DNA of 5,052 bases, taken from positions 1-5,052 of the forward strand of contig JAISHX010000221.1 in NCBI GenBank assembly GCA_031262335.1, read 5' to 3'. The position numbers were made by a program, and so were the translations under genes. Under the pieces are notes generated by a model. That model worked only from the letters and a program-made list of their open reading frames with translations. It was not told the origin of the DNA and ran no database searches. Each line of letters begins with the position of its first letter. Within the stretch, counting starts at the first letter, position 1. This document shows, in pieces, positions 1 through 5,052 of the stretch. The stretch is from Clostridiales bacterium (GTDB lineage: Bacteria; Bacillota; Clostridia; Lachnospirales; WRAX01).

Positions 1-1
1 A

Positions 2-547
2 ATCGAGGCGGGTGAAAAACTCGGATTTTTACCCGGCGATATGCAACAGAAAGTTGACCCGTATTTGCGTCCGCTTTACGATGCGCTTAACGACATTATG
101 GGACCCGAAAATTTTGCGAAACAGCACGAACGCGGAACTATCGAAGTTGCGCCGCTTGCTTATATGCGCGGGCGTACTTTGGACAATTCTTTTATCGTAC
201 TTGATGAGGCTCAAAATACAACGCGTGAGCAGATGAAAATGTTTCTTACCCGAATAGGTTTCGGGTCAAAAGTTGTTGTAACAGGCGATGTGACACAAGT
301 TGATTTGCCTTCGGACAAAAAATCAGGACTTATTGATGCCGCCGAAATTCTCAAAAACATTGAAGGCATTGCAATAAGCAAACTGACGAGCAAAGACGTT
401 GTGCGGCATCCGCTTGTCCAAAAAATAATTGCGGCATATGAAAAACCTAAAAGACCTGTTTCCGGACAAAGGTATCATATTTCCAAAACAAATTTACAAA
501 AAAATTCCGGAAATTCAAAAAGTACGCAAAGGAACGATTCGCGATGA
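2..547 (+). CDS. phoH: PhoH-family ATPase, C-terminal part (5' end outside window)
   Basis: This is a PhoH-like P-loop ATPase (the YbeZ/YqfE type), a cytoplasmic protein thought to act in RNA metabolism together with YbeY. The reading frame is already open at base 2, so the gene starts upstream. About 181 residues are visible out of a usual length of about 320. The Walker A loop is therefore off the window. Family signatures seen include [12 protein letters not shown] and [13 protein letters not shown] near the left edge, [10 protein letters not shown], the Walker B block FIVLDEAQN, the sensor-like [13 protein letters not shown], and the typical late motif [12 protein letters not shown] followed by AYE. 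The last 30 or so residues are a basic, Asn/Lys/Ser-rich tail that matches nothing I recognise. The stop (TGA 545-547) overlaps the ATG of the next gene by 4 bases (ATGA), so the two are probably co-transcribed and translationally coupled. The family call is firm; the precise molecular activity of PhoH is not settled in the literature I know. Confidence 0.95.
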   Translation: MEAGEKLGFLPGDMQQKVDPYLRPLYDALNDIMGPENFAKQHERGTIEVAPLAYMRGRTLDNSFIVLDEAQNTTREQMKMFLTRIGFGSKVVVTGDVTQVDLPSDKKSGLIDAAEILKNIEGIAISKLTSKDVVRHPLVQKIIAAYEKPKRPVSGQRYHISKTNLQKNSGNSKSTQRNDSR

Positions 548-2631
548 CGGACAGAAAAAAACAAAAATTTCAGATTTTTATATTCACGGCTATAGCTTTT
601 GTTGTTACAATCGGGTGCATTGTTTCCGGTTCTCTTATAAAATACGGACAGCCTATTAAAGAAGGCGGTGTTGCCCCAAGGACTTTTTCCGCCACGCGTG
701 AAATTATAAATGATGTTGCAACAGAGCGTTTGCGTACTGCCGCGTCCAATTCGGTTATGCCGCGTTATGTGATGGATTCAACGGTTAATGAACGCATACT
801 CGCAAAGCTTGACGCATTTTTTGAGCAACTTAAAACTACGCGTATGCTAATTAACCCAATTCAGCCGCCCGGCGAAACAATTGCACTGCCGACTGCATTT
901 CCCGAGTTGGATATAAATCTTGAACCAGACCAACTTCAATACCTTTCTTCAATATCTACCGAGCTTTTTAACACTTTTTCAAACAAAGTTCACTCTATTG
1001 TTGACAGTACGCTTGCCGCCGGAATAAAAAAAGACAACGATGGTCTTACAAAAGCATTGTCAAGTGTGCGTGAAAATCTTGCACAAGAAGATTGGGCAAC
1101 TGTTGCGCGTAATGCCGCCTCTACAATAATTACGAGTGTTCTTGAGCCGAACGAATCTGTTGACGACGAACAAACCAGAAAAATACAAGAAGAAGCAGAG
1201 GCTGCCGTTGAACCTGTTGTATACCTTCAGGGGCAAAACATTGTTTCTGCCGGCGAAATTATTTCTCCGGAAGCGTATGCCGCTCTTTTACAACTCGGTG
1301 TTGCCGGCGGTAGTTTTCTTGAAAACATTTATCCGCTTATCGGAGGACTTTTTATATGCGGACTTGTTTTTGTGTGCGGAATTATGTACATGTATAATTT
1401 TTGCCGTGAATTTTTGACTTCGACAAAAAATATAGTTCTTATTTTCACTTTTTACGTCGGCGGAATGGTTATATGCCGAATCCTAAATTTTGTGCCGTTT
1501 CCGCTGTACCCTATTTTGCCTGTTGTAATGCTTGTTTCGTTGCTTATTGATATAAAGCTTGCGATTGTTGTTGCAATATGCCTTACAGCTAACGCTGCCG
1601 CAGCAAACGGAGCCGACGTAAAATTCCTTCTGTATTATGCGCTTTCGGGTGTTTTTGTTGCAATTATCGGAAAAAGCGCGACTGAGCGCAACAAAATTTT
1701 TACTGCGGCACTTATATTAAGTCTTTTCTGTTCTTGCCTCACTGCGGCAATCTACTTATTGTTTAATAAATCCTATTCTGCCGAAATGCTCAATATGCTT
1801 ATTTACTCTGCTCTTGCGGGAGTTTTTACTGTAATAATTTGTATCGGCAGTTTGCCGTTTTGGGAGGCTGTTTTCGGAATAATAACTCCGATAAAACTAA
1901 TGGAATACACAAACCCAAACAACGAAATTTTAAAAAGACTTATAATCGAAGCTCCGGGAACATATCACCACAGCATAATAGTTTCAAACCTTGCCGAAAC
2001 AGGAGCATATGCAATTGGTGCTAATGCCGGACTTGCACGCGTCGGCGCATATTACCATGACATAGGAAAGCTGAAATATCCTCAATATTTTTCCGAAAAC
2101 CAAGCCCCCGGCGAAAATCCGCATGAATTTATGGACCCTCTCTCAAGTGCTCAAGTGATTACCGAGCATGTTTCAAACGGGGTTGAACTTGCAAAGCAGA
2201 AAAAACTGCCTCCCGCAATTTGGGATATAATTGCAACTCATCACGGCAACACGCTTATAAAATATTTCTATTTTAAAGCAAAAAAGGAAACTCCGGATGC
2301 CGATATTCGCGAAGAGGATTTCCGCTATCACTGTGCACGCCCTGTTACGCGTGAAGCGGCGGTTGTTATGCTTGCGGACACGGTTGAGGCGGCTGTACGT
2401 TCCGCCGCGCCTTCCGGAAAATCAATGGCAGAAATAGACCAGTTTGTCCGTACACTTATGAAAGATAAGCTTGATGATAATCAGCTTGCGGAATGTGACC
2501 TGACAATAAAAGACCTAAATATACTTGCGGCGGCATTTATGCGCGTTTTCAGAGGTATGTATCATGAACGTGTCCCCTATCCCAAAGCAACAACAAAAGA
2601 ACTTACCGCCGCAAAAGTACACCGTGAATAA
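544..2631 (+). CDS. pgpH: PgpH-type 7TM HD-domain phosphohydrolase (cyclic di-AMP phosphodiesterase)
   Basis: This is a membrane HD phosphohydrolase of the YqfF/PgpH family, whose characterised members hydrolyse cyclic di-AMP to pApA. Its 695 residues match the usual length of about 700. The order is: a short basic N-terminus; transmembrane helix 1 (about 9-32); an extracellular 7TMR-HDED-type domain (about 33-258) ending in the family-typical [17 protein letters not shown]; a multi-helix membrane block (about 260-447); and a cytoplasmic HD domain (about 455-680). The metal-binding set looks complete: His476 in GTYHHS, the His505-Asp506 pair in YYHDIGK, His542, His566-His567 in THHG, and Asp612 in LADTVEA. 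The start at 544 is supported by AAAGGA at 528-533 and by the 4-base overlap with phoH. Cyclic di-AMP as substrate is inferred from family membership, and I see nothing broken or missing in the gene. Confidence 0.95.
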   Translation: MTDRKKQKFQIFIFTAIAFVVTIGCIVSGSLIKYGQPIKEGGVAPRTFSATREIINDVATERLRTAASNSVMPRYVMDSTVNERILAKLDAFFEQLKTTRMLINPIQPPGETIALPTAFPELDINLEPDQLQYLSSISTELFNTFSNKVHSIVDSTLAAGIKKDNDGLTKALSSVRENLAQEDWATVARNAASTIITSVLEPNESVDDEQTRKIQEEAEAAVEPVVYLQGQNIVSAGEIISPEAYAALLQLGVAGGSFLENIYPLIGGLFICGLVFVCGIMYMYNFCREFLTSTKNIVLIFTFYVGGMVICRILNFVPFPLYPILPVVMLVSLLIDIKLAIVVAICLTANAAAANGADVKFLLYYALSGVFVAIIGKSATERNKIFTAALILSLFCSCLTAAIYLLFNKSYSAEMLNMLIYSALAGVFTVIICIGSLPFWEAVFGIITPIKLMEYTNPNNEILKRLIIEAPGTYHHSIIVSNLAETGAYAIGANAGLARVGAYYHDIGKLKYPQYFSENQAPGENPHEFMDPLSSAQVITEHVSNGVELAKQKKLPPAIWDIIATHHGNTLIKYFYFKAKKETPDADIREEDFRYHCARPVTREAAVVMLADTVEAAVRSAAPSGKSMAEIDQFVRTLMKDKLDDNQLAECDLTIKDLNILAAAFMRVFRGMYHERVPYPKATTKELTAAKVHRE

Positions 2632-2637
2632 GACTAA

Positions 2638-2665
2638 CCTCCTGCACTCAATTCGGTGCGGGAGG
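2638..2665 (+). terminator. Intercistronic hairpin after pgpH (possible weak terminator or RNA-stability element)
   Basis: CCTCCTGCAC (2638-2647) pairs with GTGCGGGAGG (2656-2665) over 10 bp with a single T-G wobble and an 8-base loop. It begins 6 bases after the pgpH stop. The stem is GC-rich and should be stable in RNA. The bases that follow (CGTTCGTTAAATTC) are only mildly T-rich, with no proper T-run, so a full intrinsic terminator is doubtful. It could instead cause partial termination, protect the 3' end of the upstream message, or set the ratio of PgpH to YbeY. Confidence 0.5.
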
Positions 2666-2683
2666 CGTTCGTTAAATTCAAAA

Positions 2684-2690
2684 AGAGGAA
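2684..2690 (+). promoter_or_regulatory. Ribosome binding site that sets the ybeY start
   Basis: AGAGGAA lies 7 bases upstream of ATG 2698 and is the best Shine-Dalgarno match in this gap. It favours the ATG at 2698 over the in-frame GTG at 2656, which sits inside the hairpin stem and would add 14 residues (MREAFVKFKKRNKK) that YbeY proteins do not have. Confidence 0.8.
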
Positions 2691-2697
2691 TAAAAAA

Positions 2698-4050
2698 ATG
2701 AGCAAAATTTTTATTGATAACCGCGCGGACGTAGCCTATAAAAAGTATTTTCATGATTGTGAAATATCCGCGCTTGTTGCACTTAGCTATTTCGGCAAAG
2801 ACGCCAATATAAGCGTTTCATTCGTAACAGAAGAAGAAATTCGGCTTTTGAATAAAAACTACCGCGGCATTGATTCAGTTACCGATGTATTGAGTTTTCC
2901 CGCTTACGACAGCGGAGAATTTCCGTGCGGTGCGGAAATCGGCGACATTGTTATTTGTATTTCCCGCGCCGAAAAACAAGCAAAAGAACAAAATTTTTGG
3001 TGTCGTAGCGAATATGAAATTTCTCTTTTGACTGTTCATTCAGTTTTGCATCTTTTCGGATACGACCACGCAACCGACGAAGATGAGAAAAAAATGTTCG
3101 CGATTCAGGACACAATTTTGTCCCGTGTTGTTCATGAAAAAGCGCAACGGTTTGTTTACCGAAATGCCCGCCCTATTGATTTGGCGCAGTTTAAATATCA
3201 TTTTGAGCACAGCAAAGCTACAGTTAAAGAAATTTTGGATATACTTTCCGATTATCAAAATTCGGACGGAGGCTTTGGACACGCATTGGAGGCAGACGCC
3301 TTAAACCCTTATTCATCACCGATTCAAACAGAAGCTGCAATCGAAATTTTGCGCGAAATAAGCGTTTATGAATACTATGATAAAGCCAATACTGTTGCAA
3401 AAGGTATACTTGATTTTCTGTCAAGCGGCGAATGTTTTAGCGGGAAAAAATGGTATTATGCTGTTCCTGAAAATAACAACTACCCTCACGCACAATGGTG
3501 GCATTGTTCGGACAACTATGAAAATCCATCAACTTACAATCCTACCGCAAGTTTAGCGTCGTTTTTTGTGTCCAATGCCGATAATAATCACCCGTTTTTT
3601 AAAACTGCCGAAAGAATAGTTGCGGAATCTATTGAGGCGTTCATGTCCGCGCCAATGAAAGATATGCACGAGCTTGTTTGTTATATAAATTTATTTCATG
3701 ATTTGCAAAACCTGCCGTTATATCAAAATGCTGATTTTACAAATAAACTTAAAGAAGACATAAAAAATATAATCTGTGATAATTCAAACATTGATTGTTG
3801 GACAGAATATGCCGTAACACCGTCATTTTTTAACATAAAGAAAAACAGTCCTCTTTACTGCGACAAAGAAATACAGCAAATTATACAGCAAGAGTGCAAA
3901 TTTCTTAAAGAAACTCAAAATTCAGACGGTTCATGGGATGTCTCTTGGAAATGGATAAATTATCCGAATGAATTTGCAGTAAGCGCAAATTGGTGGCGTT
4001 CAATTATTTGCATAAAAAAGCTTCTGTTTTTGCGGGAATTTGGATATTAA
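2698..4050 (+). CDS. ybeY: YbeY endoribonuclease fused to a C-terminal alpha-alpha toroid domain
   Basis: Residues 1 to about 143 are YbeY, the zinc-dependent endoribonuclease needed for 16S rRNA 3'-end maturation and ribosome quality control. They show YRGIDSVTDVLSFP with the conserved Arg56, and the metal-binding HxxxHxxxxxH motif as His114, His118 and His124 in HSVLHLFGYDH. The helix MFAIQDTIL, where YbeY proteins normally end, follows. The frame then runs on without a stop to 450 residues, about three times the usual YbeY length. Residues from about 147 onward (FVYRNARPIDLAQFKYHFE) resemble the N-terminus of stand-alone toroid proteins of Bacillota with prenyltransferase/squalene-cyclase-like repeats. 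These include a QNSDGGFG repeat motif (187-194), WW and YNPTASLA blocks, and a last repeat QNSDGSW (407-413). No DxDD terpene-cyclase motif is seen, so the toroid half has no assignable reaction. The start at 2698 has a good ribosome binding site. The YbeY call is very firm, the toroid fold likely, and the biological reality of the fusion probable. Confidence 0.9.
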   Translation: MSKIFIDNRADVAYKKYFHDCEISALVALSYFGKDANISVSFVTEEEIRLLNKNYRGIDSVTDVLSFPAYDSGEFPCGAEIGDIVICISRAEKQAKEQNFWCRSEYEISLLTVHSVLHLFGYDHATDEDEKKMFAIQDTILSRVVHEKAQRFVYRNARPIDLAQFKYHFEHSKATVKEILDILSDYQNSDGGFGHALEADALNPYSSPIQTEAAIEILREISVYEYYDKANTVAKGILDFLSSGECFSGKKWYYAVPENNNYPHAQWWHCSDNYENPSTYNPTASLASFFVSNADNNHPFFKTAERIVAESIEAFMSAPMKDMHELVCYINLFHDLQNLPLYQNADFTNKLKEDIKNIICDNSNIDCWTEYAVTPSFFNIKKNSPLYCDKEIQQIIQQECKFLKETQNSDGSWDVSWKWINYPNEFAVSANWWRSIICIKKLLFLREFGY

Positions 4051-4079
4051 AAAAAATTTCCCCTCACTGTTCATACTTT

Positions 4080-4109
4080 CTTTATTACGTTGCGTTTATG
4101 CTAATAAAG
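4080..4109. repeat. AT-rich inverted repeat upstream of the TM2 gene
   Basis: CTTTATTA (4080-4087) and TAATAAAG (4102-4109) are perfect 8-base inverted copies separated by 14 bases, giving a centre-to-centre distance of 22 bp, about two helical turns. TTTATTA recurs in direct orientation at 4110-4116. This arrangement could be an operator for a dimeric regulator, but short AT-rich repeats also arise by chance in a sequence of this composition. The remainder of the roughly 100-base gap (4051-4149) shows no gene. Confidence 0.35.
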
Positions 4110-4117
4110 TTTATTAA
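4090..4117 (+). promoter_or_regulatory. Weak candidate sigma-70-type promoter for the TM2-kinase pair
   Basis: TTGCGT (4090-4095) and TATTAA (4112-4117) are spaced 16 bases apart. They match the -35 and -10 consensus at 3 of 6 and 4 of 6 positions. The position is right for a short leader before the Shine-Dalgarno at 4138, and the -10 candidate lies just beyond the inverted repeat. The match is poor, and the gene could instead be read through from ybeY. Confidence 0.25.
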
Positions 4118-4137
4118 CCAACCTACGAACAATGAAC

Positions 4138-4142
4138 GGAGG
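4138..4142 (+). promoter_or_regulatory. Ribosome binding site that sets the TM2 gene start
   Basis: GGAGG lies 7 bases before ATG 4150. The in-frame ATG at 4132 is upstream of this site and has no comparable Shine-Dalgarno of its own, so 4150 is the better start. The zinc-finger cysteine then falls at residue 3. Confidence 0.85.
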
Positions 4143-4149
4143 CTTTAAT

Positions 4150-4758
4150 ATGCGTTGTGTTTTGCACCAGCAGTATGAAGCAGCAGGAACTTGCGCCATT
4201 TGCGGCAGAGATTTTTGTGAATCATGCCTTGTTGAAGTAAACGGTCGTCATTATTGCAAAGAGCATGTACAAGATTTGGTACGCAAATCTATTCCTGTGG
4301 CGGAAGTCGTGCGTGATACTGTTCCGCGTGCTCCGCACGGCAGTTATTATAACAGTCCGCCGCCGCGTGCTCCGGAATACGGCAGATATTATAATAGTCC
4401 CCCTCCCCCGCCGCTCCCGTCGGCTCCGCACGCTCCGGAATACGGCAACTATTATACCAGTCCGCCTCCACCGCCGCCTGCAACATTATACAACCATGAA
4501 GTTACTGTCCATAATCATTACAGTTACGCTGTGGGACGCAGTTACGGTATTAGTCCAAAAAGCCGTCTTGCCGCTTTATTACTTTGTGGTCTTTTTGGTG
4601 TAGCGGGTTTTCACCGATTTTATTCCGGAAAAATAGGTACAGGTCTGCTTTGGCTTTTTACAGGGGGAATGTTTGGAATTGGGTATATTGTTGATTTAAT
4701 TATGATTGCAACCGGAACATTCCGTGACGACCACGGAGAGTTAATACAACAATGGTAG
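4150..4758 (+). CDS. TM2-domain membrane protein with N-terminal B-box-like zinc finger and Tyr/Pro-rich repeats
   Basis: This is a 202-residue protein in three parts. Residues 3-39 form a B-box-like zinc-binding module with four ligand pairs in the order CxxH (Cys3, His6), CxxC (15, 18), CxxC (23, 26) and CxxH (36, 39). Residues 61-110 hold three imperfect repeats of the type APEYGxYYxSPPPPP, a probable flexible linker. Residues about 135-199 are a TM2 domain: SPKSRLAALLLC leads into a first membrane helix, then GVAGFHRFYSGK, then a second helix GLLWLFTGGMFGIGYIVDL, ending in a polar tail. There is no signal peptide, so the zinc finger and repeats are probably cytoplasmic. The start at 4150 is chosen from GGAGG at 4138-4142. 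Its stop overlaps the next gene by 7 bases, which ties its role to the kinase-like protein. TM2 proteins have no general assigned biochemical function; a membrane adaptor or sensor role here is inference. Confidence 0.9.
   Translation: MRCVLHQQYEAAGTCAICGRDFCESCLVEVNGRHYCKEHVQDLVRKSIPVAEVVRDTVPRAPHGSYYNSPPPRAPEYGRYYNSPPPPPLPSAPHAPEYGNYYTSPPPPPPATLYNHEVTVHNHYSYAVGRSYGISPKSRLAALLLCGLFGVAGFHRFYSGKIGTGLLWLFTGGMFGIGYIVDLIMIATGTFRDDHGELIQQW
4330..4479 (+). repeat. Three imperfect in-gene repeats encoding Tyr/Pro-rich units
   Basis: The units begin at about 4330, 4369 and 4432. Each starts with GCTCCG and encodes AP(H/EY)G followed by xYYxSPP. Units two and three share GCTCCGGAATACGGCA exactly, and a proline run of varying length closes each unit. 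The shared bases suggest fairly recent duplication inside the TM2 gene. The repeats also produce long Arg-rich and Ala-rich open frames in the other reading frames, which are not genes. Confidence 0.8.
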
Positions 4759-5052
4759 AAATTTCAGAAGGTAGTTTATTTGCAGTTGACGGAAACACAT
4801 ATACAATTGAAAAATTTATCGGCAAAGGTAAAGGCGGATATTCTTATATTGCCGAATGTAATAATGAGAAATATGTTTTTAAGCAACTTCATTATGAACC
4901 TTGCAGCACATATACGTTTGGAAGCAATAAGTTAGAGGCGGAATTGCGTGACTATAACCGACTAAAAGAAACAGGAATACAAATGCCCAATCTTATTGCT
5001 TTCGACGATGAAAACCAAAGACTGGTTAAAAATTTTATTGAAGGCGATACTC
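4752..5052 (+). CDS. Protein-kinase-like protein, N-terminal lobe (3' end outside window)
   Basis: The first 100 residues of a eukaryotic-like Ser/Thr kinase fold protein are visible. IGKGKGGYSYIAE (23-35) fits the glycine-rich loop GxGxxG with Gly24, Gly26 and Gly29. YVFKQL places the ATP-anchoring lysine at Lys44. The helix LEAELRDYNRL offers Glu62 or Glu64 as its salt-bridge partner, and LVKNFIEGD (91-99) looks like the hinge. The catalytic loop (HRD/HxD) and the metal-binding DFG lie beyond the window, so activity cannot be judged, and a pseudokinase or small-molecule phosphotransferase remains possible. ATG 4752 overlaps the TM2 stop by 7 bases and has GGAG at 4735-4738, which indicates translational coupling. 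No membrane segment is seen in the visible part; the TM2 partner could supply membrane attachment. Confidence 0.8.
   Translation, partial: MVEISEGSLFAVDGNTYTIEKFIGKGKGGYSYIAECNNEKYVFKQLHYEPCSTYTFGSNKLEAELRDYNRLKETGIQMPNLIAFDDENQRLVKNFIEGDT

Noticed and set aside
429..659. Open frame bridging the phoH-pgpH junction, considered as a sign of a frameshift in PhoH
   Set aside because: PhoH is intact through its usual C-terminal motif and PgpH starts with a proper membrane helix, so no frameshift is needed.
2656..2697. In-frame GTG start that would lengthen YbeY by 14 residues
   Set aside because: It lies inside the hairpin stem, lacks a placed Shine-Dalgarno, and adds residues foreign to YbeY; ATG 2698 has AGAGGAA at the right distance.
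3118..3304. Separate internal start for the toroid domain (TTG 3118, or the out-of-frame ATG near 3134)
   Set aside because: The TTG has no Shine-Dalgarno and the ATG opens only a 73-residue-scale frame in another phase, so independent translation of the toroid is not supported.
2698..4050. Toroid half as a terpene cyclase or protein prenyltransferase enzyme
   Set aside because: No DxDD motif and no recognisable zinc-ligand set of prenyltransferase beta subunits is visible; only the repeat fold is supported.
4034..4062. GGGAATTT...AAATTTCCC as a terminator after the ybeY fusion
   Set aside because: The stem is AT-rich, has a bulge, overlaps the stop codon and is not followed by a T-run.
4132..4149. 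Upstream ATG for the TM2 gene
   Set aside because: The GGAGG at 4138-4142 lies downstream of it and is correctly spaced for ATG 4150.
4222..4603. Long open frames on both strands over the TM2 gene, Arg-, Val- or Ala-rich
   Set aside because: They are by-products of the GC-rich proline repeats in the real frame; their compositions are odd and no start has a ribosome binding site that fits.

Overview
This 5,052-base window is a protein-dense bacterial segment of moderate to low GC. All five genes lie on the + strand, and the first and last are cut by the window edges. The left half follows the conserved order phoH, then pgpH (yqfF), then ybeY, which is best known from Bacillota, where dgkA, cdd and era usually come next. 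The gene order and the gene types suggest a Bacillota or Clostridia-like bacterium. That placement is an inference from synteny and not proof.

Layout: positions 2-547 hold the C-terminal part of a PhoH-family ATPase. Its stop overlaps the start of a full-length PgpH-type membrane HD phosphohydrolase (544-2631) in an ATGA junction. A short gap follows with a strong 10-bp hairpin (2638-2665) and a clear ribosome binding site. Next is a YbeY endoribonuclease gene (2698-4050) that does not stop where YbeY normally ends. It continues in frame for about 300 residues into an alpha-alpha toroid (prenyltransferase / squalene-cyclase-repeat-like) domain. A gap of about 100 bases (4051-4149) carries an AT-rich inverted repeat and a weak promoter-like sequence. 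It precedes a gene for a membrane protein with an N-terminal B-box-like zinc finger, three Tyr/Pro-rich repeats and a C-terminal TM2 domain (4150-4758). The stop of that gene overlaps by 7 bases the start of a protein-kinase-like gene (4752 to the window end).

How the genes fit together: PhoH, PgpH and YbeY form a housekeeping block concerned with RNA metabolism (YbeY in rRNA maturation and ribosome quality control, PhoH as a proposed RNA-linked ATPase partner) and cyclic di-AMP turnover (PgpH). The TM2 and kinase genes look like a separate, translationally coupled pair, possibly a membrane-associated phosphorylation module. The two points most worth a second look are the YbeY-toroid fusion and the zinc finger/repeat/TM2 protein coupled to a kinase. 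The usual dgkA-cdd-era continuation is absent.
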